A stretch of 64,000 nt of DNA from CAWIVH01 sp963839475 (GTDB taxonomy: Bacteria > Acidobacteriota > UBA6911), in assembly GCA_963839475.1 (NCBI GenBank), contig CAWIVH010000016.1, positions 1 to 64,000 of the forward strand, given 5' to 3'. Under the pieces are notes generated by a model. That model made no database searches. It was not told the origin of the DNA and saw only the letters and a program-made list of their open reading frames with translations. The number at the start of each line of letters is the position of its first letter. The first letter of the stretch is position 1. Of this stretch, positions 8,377-16,958 are shown one piece after another. The translations under genes were made by a program, and so were the position numbers.

Positions 8377-9536
8377 TTTCGAAACAGCGCTCCGGCAATG
8401 GTCAGCCCCGGCCCGAATGCGAGGCTGGCAACCAGGGTGCCTGCCTTGACATTAGGATCGGCGGCGGCGGCCATCCATATGTGGGGCAATGTAGCCGACG
8501 ACATGTTGCCTCGTTCAAAGAGAACTGCGCGGCTCAGGGCCAGTTGGTCTTCACGCAAACCGAGCAGTCCCGCCACCTCATCGATAATCCGTGGACCTCC
8601 GGGATGGACTGCGAAGACTGTCTCAGAAGCTTTCTCATGATAATCCTGTTCCGCGGCAGCGAACAGATTCGCGAGGAAGCCAGGCAGTGCTGCCGCCACC
8701 CTGCCGGGCACATCGCGCGAAAGCGTCATGCGGAACCCCCAATCGGACAGGACCCAGGTCATATCCTCGAGTGAGTCCGGCACCATCTCCTCCCGCACCG
8801 CCAGCAATTCGAGGGCGCCTGTCCCATGATCTTCCCCCGGTGCGTCCCCGGGTACCGCCGCGTACCGGATGTGGCCGTCGGCGAACAGACTTTGCACGAT
8901 CAACTGCTCGGGTGAATGATCCAGCGGATTGAAATGAATCGAGCAGAGTTCGGTGTGGACGATTTCGGCTCGCCGCTCCACCTTCGAAGACCCGCATTGA
9001 AGGAGTCCCGCTGCGATCCGGATAGCGGGCACTGCGGCGTAGCAACCCATATGATAAACCTGAGTCGCCAGAGTCCGATCGTGCCAGCGCTTGAGTCCGA
9101 TCAAGCGTTGAACAGGACTGGGTGACACGTAGCCTGTGCAGGAAACGTGGAGCAGATCTGAAGGCGGCTCGATGTCGCCGGCGAACAGTTCTTCAACCAC
9201 GCGGTTTGCGGTCTTGGCATAGAAGCTGCTGCGGGCGGCCAACCCCTTGCCTTGCGGACTCTCGAGAAGGTTGAAAATCTCCATTCGCTGCCAGTCCGTG
9301 TGCATGAAATCCTCGAGATTGGATCGGCGCCGTCCGATGTGCTCGGCCGCACAATGGTAACGACGCACCATCCGAGAAATGCGGCCACGCCACTTTTCCA
9401 GCGAGTCTTCTCGACCTTCTGAGCTAGCAGCCGCGCGTGCATGAGCTTCCACCAACCAATCAAAGCCCTCCTCCTGAGGGCGGTGGTAGGGCGGCAGCAC
9501 CGCCGAGAAGCCTTTCAAAATCACTGACGATTTCAT
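8370..9536 (-). CDS. Type III polyketide synthase (chalcone/stilbene synthase family)
   Basis: A 388-aa thiolase-fold enzyme that condenses a starter acyl-CoA with malonyl-CoA units. The catalytic Cys is at residue 133 in LLHVSCTGYVSPSPVQRLI, the His in FAVHPGGPRIIDEV and the Asn in GNMSSATLPHIW, completing the Cys-His-Asn triad. CYAAVPAIRIAAGL and a C-terminal FGPGLTIAGALF block are also typical. The size matches the bacterial family, many members of which make alkylresorcinols, alkylpyrones or phenolic lipids. The ATG at 9536 was chosen over one 8 codons upstream because the protein family begins with a motif like this (MKSSVILKGFSAVLP). It heads the operon PKS-membrane protein-methyltransferase-FAD oxidoreductase and lies downstream of the carH-like gene on the same strand. 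Confidence 0.93.
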   Translation of the reverse strand: MKSSVILKGFSAVLPPYHRPQEEGFDWLVEAHARAAASSEGREDSLEKWRGRISRMVRRYHCAAEHIGRRRSNLEDFMHTDWQRMEIFNLLESPQGKGLAARSSFYAKTANRVVEELFAGDIEPPSDLLHVSCTGYVSPSPVQRLIGLKRWHDRTLATQVYHMGCYAAVPAIRIAAGLLQCGSSKVERRAEIVHTELCSIHFNPLDHSPEQLIVQSLFADGHIRYAAVPGDAPGEDHGTGALELLAVREEMVPDSLEDMTWVLSDWGFRMTLSRDVPGRVAAALPGFLANLFAAAEQDYHEKASETVFAVHPGGPRIIDEVAGLLGLREDQLALSRAVLFERGNMSSATLPHIWMAAAADPNVKAGTLVASLAFGPGLTIAGALFRKC

Positions 9537-9900
9537 CGGGTGCTCCAAAATCCAACACACTCATGCAGCGTACTATTTCCCAATCTGACCTCGCGGAATC
9601 CATGGAACGGCAAGGCGAACTACCGATAACACGAGCATCTGGAGGGACATGCTCAGCCAGCCGATGAGCCTTAGGGTGATTGGGCCGGTCATCATATTTC
9701 TCCAGGCCTCCATTGCCGGTGCGACATCGAAACGTTGAGTCTTCTCAGCATCCGGACAAGGATCGGATTCGAAACAAAAACAATCGGCGGAAGGATTAAG
9801 AGCCAGGCCCCACTAAACCGTCCGTTTCAGGGAATCCTTTGACAGGCAATCTGTTTCAAAAGGCGTTGCCGTCTCAGGCATTTGCACGTGCAGCCGCACG
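9537..9900. other. Intergenic region between carH-like gene and PKS operon
   Basis: No gene is supported here. I looked for copies of the palindrome found upstream of the carH-like gene and saw no complete one. The PKS operon may have its own promoter here or be read through from the regulator gene. Confidence 0.5.
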
Positions 9901-10830
9901 TCAGGCTTGCCCTCCAAGCCGATAAAAGTGCTTCTCCAAAGTCTCAAAATCCTTTACGGCGATCACTCGGCCAGTGGCCGCAGTTCCTATGATACCTTGC
10001 GGGTTTCTTCCACCCACCCAAAGCTCGACCGTGGGTGGAAGCTCCCTGGCCACAAACTTGACCTGCTGCATAACCTGGCTTGTCGGATGATCCCGGGTAA
10101 CGCCCAGCACCACGGCTTTCGGCGAACAACGCTTCGCAGCGACGAGAATTTCCTCCGACGGCAGGTTCGGCCCGAGGTAGACGATCCCCAGGCCGCATCC
10201 AGCCGCCAGAATCGCGGCGGCAAGAATTCCAAATTCATGGAGTTCATCGGCCGGGGTGGCAAACAGAATCCTTGAAGAATGGTCATCCGACGATTTCAAA
10301 TATACCAGACTACCCAGAACGTTTCGAAGGACCGCGGTGGCGATGTGTTCCTGCGCCACGCAGAACTTGCCTTGGTGCCAGCCATCCCCGACGGCCTGCA
10401 TGAACGGCAGGGCCACCTGATGCACGAAGTCCCTCGCCGAAAGCAGCACCGCAAGCTTCCCGATCTGTTGGTTAACCCCGCCGTAGTCGAAGCCTTCAAC
10501 AGCACTCAGCACCGGTTCAAGGATTTCGGAAGCCGATCCAGCGAGCACGGCCTTCCTTGCCTGGGCGGCAGCCGGCAGGCCGGGGCCCCCGAGCGATTCC
10601 TTCAGCAGGGAGTCGGTCAAAGATGCAACCTGACCGATCGCGTAACCATTCTCGACTGCCTCCTTTAGTAAGACGAGTCGGCGAATGTCGGCGTCCGAAT
10701 AAAGGCGCCCACGCGTACCGCGCTGGGGAGTCACCGCCTGATAGCGCCGTTCCCAGGCTCGAAGAGTGTCGAGAGAAATTCCAGTCAGCTTAGCTACTGC
10801 ACGAATGGGATACCGAATTGTCACGCTCAC
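9901..10830 (-). CDS. carH: CarH/LitR-type MerR regulator with B12-binding light-sensor domain
   Basis: A 309-aa regulator with an N-terminal MerR helix-turn-helix (residues 5-70: YPIRAVAKLTGISLDTLRAWERRY, then a GRLYSDADIRRL wing), a four-helix cobalamin-cap domain and a C-terminal B12-binding Rossmann domain. The cap carries the CarH signature W-x9-E-H (W151, E161, H162 in GDGWHQGKFCVAQEH), and the B12 domain has E-x-H-x-x-G (E196, H198, G201), where the His is the lower axial cobalt ligand. In the known family, adenosylcobalamin makes a dark tetrameric repressor that falls apart in light. The gene is divergent from a LOV-phosphatase gene and upstream of the PKS operon; a perfect palindrome in its promoter suggests autoregulation. 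Confidence 0.92.
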   Translation of the reverse strand: MSVTIRYPIRAVAKLTGISLDTLRAWERRYQAVTPQRGTRGRLYSDADIRRLVLLKEAVENGYAIGQVASLTDSLLKESLGGPGLPAAAQARKAVLAGSASEILEPVLSAVEGFDYGGVNQQIGKLAVLLSARDFVHQVALPFMQAVGDGWHQGKFCVAQEHIATAVLRNVLGSLVYLKSSDDHSSRILFATPADELHEFGILAAAILAAGCGLGIVYLGPNLPSEEILVAAKRCSPKAVVLGVTRDHPTSQVMQQVKFVARELPPTVELWVGGRNPQGIIGTAATGRVIAVKDFETLEKHFYRLGGQA

Positions 10831-10871
10831 GCTCCTGGATATTGAATGAGGTTAGCGGACTCGCATCGGCG

Positions 10872-10904
10872 TGTCAATCATTTGTCATATACAAATGATT
10901 GACA
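10872..10904. promoter_or_regulatory. Perfect 14-bp-arm palindrome, probable CarH operator
   Basis: TGTCAATCATTTGT, a 5-base spacer CATAT, and ACAAATGATTGACA form a perfect inverted repeat 42 bases upstream of the carH-like start. The right arm includes TTGACA (10899-10904), a possible -35 element for the rightward direction. A related partial site, ATTTGATTGACAAAT, follows at about 10915-10929, so one regulator could bind cooperatively. Position between the two light-sensor genes, symmetry and AT content are what a CarH/LitR operator should look like; binding is inferred. Confidence 0.75.
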
Positions 10905-11196
10905 TATATTGGTTATTTGATTGACAAATCTGTGATTCGGACGAATTCTCTCCATACGAATCATCCATCGGTTTGGATGAGCACTCCATGAGACACACTG
11001 GCGACGCCCAGTTGCTCCTGACCAGAAATCACAATCTTCGAATGCTCTTCGGCGAGCCATCGACGACGGACTTTTATCAGGAATCGAATTCCAACGGGAA
11101 AAAATGGCCCAAGGGGGGACGAGCGCAGACCACAAATCGTGGAGGAATAGCAGGTGTTCCTGAACGGACCGGAACGTTCATCAGCGTGAAAAAGGT

Positions 11197-11202
11197 TATA
11201 AT
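11197..11202 (+). promoter_or_regulatory. TATAAT -10-like hexamer upstream of the LOV phosphatase
   Basis: An exact TATAAT lies 83 bases before the chosen start of the LOV-phosphatase gene. No good -35 hexamer is seen 16-18 bases upstream, so this may be an activator-dependent or chance -10 element. The alternative ATG at 11204 overlaps it. Confidence 0.25.
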
Positions 11203-11284
11203 GGACCAACGAATCACCGAATGCGGCTGGGTGCAATCGAGAGATGAAGCGACTATAGTCCGAATGGTTATCTGCGGAGAGGAA

Positions 11285-12562
11285 ATGAACGCGGGCGAGA
11301 AAGATGAGAAAAGGGCCGGCAAAGAAGCCCAACTCAGTGAATACCGATGGACAGAGCAAGTAGCGCTCAAAGACAGGGCGCTCTCGGCCGCCGCTGAGGG
11401 TATCACCATTTCGGATGCGCGACTCCCCGCGAATCCCCTGATCTATGCCAACTCGGGATTCGAACGGCTGACAGGTTACTCTGTCGAGTCGATCATCGGC
11501 AAAAACTGCCGCTTTCTCCAGGGACCTGGAACGGATCCCGCGGCGGCGGAAGAAATCCGGCGCGCCTTGCGGGAGCAGCGTGAGTGCGTGGTAGAAATCT
11601 TGAACTACCGCAAAGACGGAACCCCTTTTTGGAACCGGCTGTCGATCACACCAGTCAGGGATGCAGATCATTCGGTTACGCACTATATCGGCGTGCAGAC
11701 CGACATCACTGCGAGGAAAAATGCGGAAGACGCTTTGCGCCGGGCCAAGGAGGAGCTGGAAGTCGCCAATTGCCGGATGAAGACGGAATTGGAAATGGCG
11801 GCGCGCATTCAGCGGACCCTGCTTCCACCGGCCCACCTCTCGATGCCAGGAGCAAACCTGTCCTGGGTTTTTCATCCCTGTGACGAATTGGCCGGAGATA
11901 CCCTGAACTTCATCCCACTGGATGGCGAGCGCATTGTGCTCTACGTCATCGATGTGTCCGGACACGGCGTAAGCGCTGCTCTTCTGTCTGTCACACTTCA
12001 TCACCTGCTTGCCTATCCACCGGCACAATTTCCGGCCTTTCCTCAGAATACCGAAAACGCGTCGCGCTTTGACATCAGTTCACCATCTGAAGTCGCGAAG
12101 CAACTCAACCGGCGTTTCCCGATGGAAAGCGAGCGGTTGCAGTATTTCAGCATGATTTATGGAATCCTCCATCTGCGCAGCGGGCATTTCCGTTATATCT
12201 CGGCAGGACACCCTGCCCCGGTGGTTCTGCCGCGCAGTGGCCGGCCTATTTCTCTTCCCAATCAGGGATTTCCAATTGGTTTGATTCCGGATGTGGAATA
12301 TCCGGAGGAGTCGTTTGTTCTCAGTCCGGGCGACCGGCTTTTTATCTACACCGACGGTTTCATCGAGGCGTCCGACAGCAGCGGCCAGCAGTATGGTGCC
12401 GGAGGTCTCCTGGATGCAATCGCAGGCAGCCGCTCTCTCTCACTTCAAAGCACTCTCAATCATCTACTGGACACTCTCAAGTGCTGGCATCAGAATCCCC
12501 GTTTCCAGGATGATCTCTCCATGTTGGGGGTCGAATACACTGGAGATACTCAGCCTGCGTAA
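11285..12562 (+). CDS. Blue-light LOV domain - SpoIIE/PP2C-type serine phosphatase
   Basis: A 425-aa protein with an N-terminal PAS domain of the LOV class and a C-terminal PP2C-like SpoIIE domain. LOV features are complete: the flavin-adduct Cys in GKNCRFLQG, the Asn in NYRKDGTPFWNRLSITPV and the Gln in IGVQTDIT. A linker coiled coil (ARKNAEDALRRAKEELEVANCRM...) leads to the RsbU-type start MAARIQRTLLPP, then PCDELAGDTLNFIPL, VIDVSGHGVSAALLS and LFIYTDGFIEASD, with metal-binding Asp residues. Such proteins switch sigma-factor or STAS partners by dephosphorylation in response to blue light. The frame is open from 10973, but its first 104 codons look non-coding; GGAGAGGAA before 11285 supports this start. 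Confidence 0.88.
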   Translation: MNAGEKDEKRAGKEAQLSEYRWTEQVALKDRALSAAAEGITISDARLPANPLIYANSGFERLTGYSVESIIGKNCRFLQGPGTDPAAAEEIRRALREQRECVVEILNYRKDGTPFWNRLSITPVRDADHSVTHYIGVQTDITARKNAEDALRRAKEELEVANCRMKTELEMAARIQRTLLPPAHLSMPGANLSWVFHPCDELAGDTLNFIPLDGERIVLYVIDVSGHGVSAALLSVTLHHLLAYPPAQFPAFPQNTENASRFDISSPSEVAKQLNRRFPMESERLQYFSMIYGILHLRSGHFRYISAGHPAPVVLPRSGRPISLPNQGFPIGLIPDVEYPEESFVLSPGDRLFIYTDGFIEASDSSGQQYGAGGLLDAIAGSRSLSLQSTLNHLLDTLKCWHQNPRFQDDLSMLGVEYTGDTQPA

Positions 12563-12906
12563 GGGATTGCGGTCGCCGCGGCCATGCTTCGCCGGGTGGA
12601 GCTACAAGCTTGACCTGAAATCCGTTGCCGGATTCGATGGTGTGAACTGGCAAGCGGCATTCCAGACGCGCTGCCATGAACGTCAAGTTGTGCGAATTCC
12701 TTTTCAGGACCCGATGCCTGCCTTCGATTCCCACCATATAGCCACCCTCGGGTTGCTCATCTCGGACAAGCAGGCGGGTGCCTTCCGCTTCTGATTTGGC
12801 TGCAAAGTCATATATCCGGACATTCCCACGTCATGCCGCAGCGAAAGTAAGCCAAAGTGCGTATTTCCTAGTTTGGATTTGTTTCACACTTTTTCGGGGG
12901 GCGAAT
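12563..12906. other. Intergenic region between LOV phosphatase and hsp20
   Basis: No gene is supported in this stretch; open frames here are shadows without ribosome binding sites. It ends at the hsp20 promoter. Confidence 0.4.
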
Positions 12907-12935
12907 TTGACAAGAGCGGACTCAGAACTTAAATA
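12907..12935 (+). promoter_or_regulatory. Sigma70-type promoter of the hsp20 operon
   Basis: TTGACA (12907-12912), a 17-base spacer and TAAATA (12930-12935, followed by AT) form a near-consensus housekeeping promoter about 55 bases before the first hsp20 start. No CIRCE-type inverted repeat is seen between promoter and gene. Confidence 0.65.
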
Positions 12936-12990
12936 ATCGATCGGAAAATTTGGGATGAACAAGTTCTATTGCGAAAGGGAGGTTTAACCC

Positions 12991-13461
12991 ATGAGCCTTT
13001 TGTCTCTTGATGTGTTTGAGGAAATGGAAAAAATGAGGAGGGACATCGACCGGATCCTGGGGGAAGACAGGTTCTCCGCTTGGACCTTTCCCTACTCGCG
13101 AATTTCATTTTTGCCCGGTCGCGCATTGCGATCCTATCCACTGATGAACGTCGGTGAGGATGCAGAAAACATCTACGTTCATGCGCTGGCACCGGGCATC
13201 GGACCCGATACCCTGAATGTATCCGTTACGGGGAATCAGCTGATCATCGCGGGAGAGAAGACTCCTCTACCGGAAGATGTCAAACCCGAGAACATCCATC
13301 GCAGCGAGCGCTCTGCCGGACAGTTTGTTCGCAGCGTGTCGCTTTCCGCCGCCGTCGACCGCGAGAAGGTCCAGGCCAACTACAGGGACGGCGTGCTCAA
13401 GATAGTTCTGCCCAAGTCTGAAGAGGCCAGGCCCAAACAAGTTCAGGTAAAAGTAGCCTGA
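12991..13461 (+). CDS. Small heat-shock protein Hsp20 (first copy)
   Basis: A 156-aa ATP-independent holdase chaperone. The alpha-crystallin domain spans about residues 48-150: PLMNVGEDAENIYVHALAPGI opens it, and the GVLKIVLPKSEEARPK segment carries the family's A-x-x-x-n-GVL motif. A flexible N-terminal arm (EEMEKMRRDIDRILGE) precedes it. GGGAGG precedes the start. It is 36 bases upstream of a second hsp20 gene and behind a strong promoter, so the two are probably one operon. Confidence 0.93.
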   Translation: MSLLSLDVFEEMEKMRRDIDRILGEDRFSAWTFPYSRISFLPGRALRSYPLMNVGEDAENIYVHALAPGIGPDTLNVSVTGNQLIIAGEKTPLPEDVKPENIHRSERSAGQFVRSVSLSAAVDREKVQANYRDGVLKIVLPKSEEARPKQVQVKVA

Positions 13462-13497
13462 AACCAACAACGAGTTCGATGATGGAGGTGCGAAGCC

Positions 13498-13911
13498 ATG
13501 AGCGAACAGACCGCTGTACTTACAACCGAAAAGCAGGCAGCCACCCGATCGCCGGGTGAGAAGTCACTCGCCACCAGGGATGAGACCCGCTATATTGCGC
13601 CGCCTGTTGACATTTATGAAACTGACGATGCCCTTATGGTCGTTGCAGATTTGCCGGGCGTGGACAAGGATGAGGTGGATGTTCGTGTCGAAGATAGCGT
13701 TCTCACTATAAAGGGCAAATCCGACTATGCTCAGCCAGCGAACCTCGTGCTCGGGGAATTTAATCTCCAAGGCTATTACCGACAGTTTCAGCTGAGTGAT
13801 GAAGTGGATCAGGACAAGATATCAGCCGAATCGAAAAACGGAGTGCTCACGATTCGCCTGCCCAAAGCGGAGAAATCCAAACCGAGGCAGATCAAAGTGA
13901 GGCTTAGCTGA
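13498..13911 (+). CDS. Small heat-shock protein Hsp20 (second copy)
   Basis: A 137-aa alpha-crystallin family chaperone. Residues 35-135 form the domain (PPVDIYETDDALMVVADLPG, VEDSVLTIKGKSDY, then the NGVLTIRLPKAEKSKPRQI end). It differs considerably from the upstream copy, so the pair is not a recent duplication; two-component sHsp systems that co-assemble are common. TGGAGGTG precedes the start. Confidence 0.93.
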   Translation: MSEQTAVLTTEKQAATRSPGEKSLATRDETRYIAPPVDIYETDDALMVVADLPGVDKDEVDVRVEDSVLTIKGKSDYAQPANLVLGEFNLQGYYRQFQLSDEVDQDKISAESKNGVLTIRLPKAEKSKPRQIKVRLS

Positions 13912-14001
13912 AACAGCTGTATTTGGCCTTTGAGGAATTGTCCTCTGTTACGCATGGTTCCGGTGCGGGCACAACAAACTGTAGGTGAACCATAGGGTGG
14001 T

Positions 14002-14032
14002 GGCCTATCCCGGGGGTAGCGTGGGATAGGCC
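14002..14032. terminator. Stem-loop after hsp20 operon
   Basis: GGCCTATCCC and GGGATAGGCC are perfect 10-base complements around an 11-base loop. The hairpin lies between the second hsp20 and dnaJ. There is no T-run behind it, so it may be a bidirectional hairpin, an RNA-processing site or a weak terminator. Confidence 0.5.
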
Positions 14033-14099
14033 GCCCGGCGTCATGCCTCGAATTCATATATGCCGAAGCTAATTCCGTCGTTACCACGGGGGTGCAGCG

Positions 14100-14831
14100 A
14101 TGGCCAAGAATTATTATGCTATTTTGGGCGTCTTGCCGACTGCTACTTTGGAGGAGATAAGGTCAGCCTATCGACGGCGCGCGAAAGAATATCATCCCGA
14201 CCACTTCGGCGTGGATAGTGCGCCGTTCCTTAATATCCGGGAGGCCTATGATGTATTGAGCGACCCGGCAAACCGGGCATCGTATGACCCCAGATGGCGA
14301 CAGCCCGGAGCAAGCTACATTCCTCATTCACGGCCTGAGCCCGAGATTATCCGTTCAAGAAGACCTTCGGTCGAATCGTTACGCAGCAACCGAAGGCCGG
14401 TGAATGTTGAGACCCTATCGCCGCTACACTCCTTCCGTACCTTCCATCCTTCCTTCGATGAGATATTTGACAACCTGCGGAATGCTTTTGACCTCCAGAT
14501 GCAGAGAAAAGGCGAGAGGTTTCAAGCCCTTACCATGGAAGTCGTACTGACTCCTGATCAGGCAAGCCGTGGAGGCCGAATACAAGCCCTTATGCCCATC
14601 GCGGCCGCGTGCTCAACCTGTGGGGGCCGCGGGGACACAGGCTTATGGCCATGTTGGCAATGCGGCGGATCAGGGGTAATCCGGGAGGAGTTACCGATCG
14701 AAGTAGAGTACCCTCCAGGCATCCGGGATGTTTATCGAATGGCAATTCCTATGGATCGTTTTGGCCTGCACGACATCTGCCCCATTCTCCTCTTTCGTAT
14801 CAGTCACGAAGGCGATTTCGAAGACCTTTAG
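14100..14831 (+). CDS. Short DnaJ-type co-chaperone with reduced zinc finger
   Basis: A 243-aa protein with an N-terminal J domain (residues 3-62, YYAILGVLPTATLEEIRSAY, the HPD signature in EYHPDHFG, FLNIREAYDVLSDPANRASYD). This is followed by a Pro/Arg linker and a truncated DnaJ C-terminal region holding only two CxxCxGxG-like motifs (CSTCGGRG and CWQCGGSG) instead of the four of canonical DnaJ. The J domain should stimulate an Hsp70 partner; the two Cys motifs can still bind a single zinc ion. It sits 190 bases after two hsp20 genes, a typical heat-shock grouping. The start has GGGGGTG about 6 bases upstream. Confidence 0.88.
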   Translation: MAKNYYAILGVLPTATLEEIRSAYRRRAKEYHPDHFGVDSAPFLNIREAYDVLSDPANRASYDPRWRQPGASYIPHSRPEPEIIRSRRPSVESLRSNRRPVNVETLSPLHSFRTFHPSFDEIFDNLRNAFDLQMQRKGERFQALTMEVVLTPDQASRGGRIQALMPIAAACSTCGGRGDTGLWPCWQCGGSGVIREELPIEVEYPPGIRDVYRMAIPMDRFGLHDICPILLFRISHEGDFEDL

Positions 14832-14904
14832 ATTGCTGAACGAAATCGCTGATACCCGTGACGACTTGTGACGGAGGTGTGTATGGAATGATTAACAACC
14901 CTTA

Positions 14905-15111
14905 CATTCATGGGCAAGTCATATGCTGGCGGCAGGCGCCGAAAAGGCCTACGTCTCAAATCAGCTGAGGCAAGCGAATCCGTCGATCACGTTGAGGATC
15001 TATTCGGACTGGGTGCCCGGCACACCCTGGTTGCCGACATCGATGTTCGATACGGCATCGGTAAATGTTTGGCAAATGTCGGAGAAAAACAAAGCTGAGG
15101 AAGGGACGTAA
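14905..15111 (+). pseudogene. Tyrosine recombinase (phage integrase) C-terminal fragment
   Basis: Reading from 14905 gives HSWASHMLAAGAEKAYVSNQ, then LRQANPSITLRIYSDWVPG, matching the end of the catalytic domain of tyrosine integrases: the xHxxxSHxLxAG helix and the terminal Y-x-x-W with the nucleophilic Tyr. No N-terminal part precedes it. The usual LGH is LRQ here. It marks one end of a decayed integrative element. Fragments of an integrase N-terminus occur at 41.9 and 48.0 kb. Confidence 0.65.
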
Positions 15112-15139
15112 ACGACCGTAAATCATTGATTCTATTGGT

Positions 15140-15200
15140 TAAAATGGCGGAAATTGAACCCGCGATCTCCCGACTGCCAGCTCGGTTTTTGCGCTGTAAA
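15140..15200 (-). other. tRNA 3'-end-like sequence, possible attachment site remnant
   Basis: Read on the minus strand, the segment contains GATCGCGGGTTCAATTTCCG followed by CCATTTTAACCA. This resembles a T-psi-C arm (GCGGG, TTCAATT, TCCGC) and an acceptor end. No matching 5' half was found, so it is not a complete tRNA gene. Its place beside an integrase C-terminus is typical of att sites that copy a tRNA 3' end. Confidence 0.3.
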
Positions 15201-15279
15201 TACAAGGCTTACGCGTTTTCCTGCAAGATTTTCAAACTTATTCCAACCTGTGCAACCTCCCCCGCGGCGGCCGATCCCG

Positions 15280-15394
15280 AGGTTCCGGCCAGGGCCATGC
15301 GCCGGCAATTCAGTGCGGCATACAAACGTCATATATTGCAGGAAGCTGAAGAGGGTGGCGCGGGAGCAATTGCCGGTCTTTTGCGCCGTGAAGG

Positions 15395-15398
<4 letters not shown>
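15280..15398 (+). pseudogene. IS transposase N-terminal (helix-turn-helix) fragment
   Basis: From about 15280 the frame reads EVPARAMRRQFSAAYKRHIL and then QEAEEGGAGAIAGLLRREG before a stop. This is the start of the OrfA/HTH region of IS3-type transposases, where ...AIGALLRREGLYSSHL normally follows. It is cut off after RREG. It shows an insertion-sequence remnant within the decayed element. Confidence 0.5.
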
Positions 15399-16222
<824 letters not shown>

Positions 16223-16245
<23 letters not shown>

Positions 16246-16372
16246 GGACCTTGCTGCGGCCCATAGGATCGAACCATCCGAAATGACGACCAGGAGGTAC
16301 CTGAAATCACGCGAACATTGGTATCTAACCCCGGAGCAGTGGGAGCAGCTTTCTGATCGTGCCGTTCTTTGA
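16223..16372 (+). CDS. Small hypothetical protein of the decayed element
   Basis: A 49-aa ORF (MDLIAWLEDLAAAHRIEPSE...REHWYLTPEQWEQL) with GGGAGGAAAGGAA directly upstream of the ATG. It overlaps the end of the phage-type pseudogene. The strong ribosome binding site and sensible amphipathic composition suggest a real small phage-type gene, but I do not recognise the family. Confidence 0.45.
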
Positions 16373-16390
16373 TTCCCTCTATTCCCGAGC

Positions 16391-16510
16391 ATGGCGGAGC
16401 TACACGACATCGCCTGCGCGTTGAAACACCAGGCGCAAATCAAGGCCAACTCAGAATGGGTTGCCAACATGCGCGAGCAGTGGAAGCACAAGCAGAGGGA
16501 GGGAGGGTGA
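16391..16510 (+). CDS. Possible 39-aa ORF of the decayed element
   Basis: ATG 16391 opens MAELHDIACALKHQAQIKAN followed by SEWVANMREQWKHKQREGG. It is highly charged and helical, with no clear Shine-Dalgarno sequence. It could be a small phage gene or the tail of a longer broken one. Confidence 0.3.
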   Translation: MAELHDIACALKHQAQIKANSEWVANMREQWKHKQREGG

Positions 16511-16958
16511 TGTGAGCTTTCTTGCTTCCAATTATGGGGACTGCTGTGAAGCCGGGTGACCGTCTAATCTGGTTCTATTCACCCGGCCGCTCTTTCCTGT
16601 CCGGCTGAAGAGTACAGGCGATCCCGGGGGTAATCCTGCGCATTTGCCGGCACTGCGTCAGGATTCGTATCGATCAACATGGGCGAGAAAAAATCGTCAG
16701 CGTAGATCCTGAGAATATCATTGGCGATGAAGAGATGCATGATTAACAACCTCTCGCAGAAGATTGATAGCATTGTCTCTTTTGCAGCAGGCTTATGATA
16801 ATGCACCCCCGAAAAAAGTAGTACCATGACAACTATGAGTCAGTGTTTATGGGGTTTGCCAACTCAGCAATTCGAGATTGGACGTCCAATGATCTCTGCC
16901 ACATTAAAACCTCAGCGACCGGCTGTGGCCGACCGCACCATCGAAACGGACGCGCGAT
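16511..16958. other. Region between element remnant and ClC pseudogene
   Basis: No gene is supported. A 47-codon frame (16826-16969, beginning MTTMSQCLWGLPTQQFEIG) exists but has no recognisable homology or ribosome binding site. Confidence 0.35.

Noticed and set aside
10973..11284. N-terminal extension of the LOV phosphatase
   Set aside because: No similarity to any domain, poor composition, and a better ribosome binding site at 11285.
10961..12028. 355-codon minus-strand frame opposite the LOV phosphatase
   Set aside because: The opposite strand carries an unmistakable LOV and PP2C domain; this frame has no recognisable protein features.
15140..15200. Complete tRNA gene on the minus strand
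   Set aside because: Only the T-psi-C arm and acceptor-like 3' end are convincing; there is no D arm or matching 5' acceptor strand.
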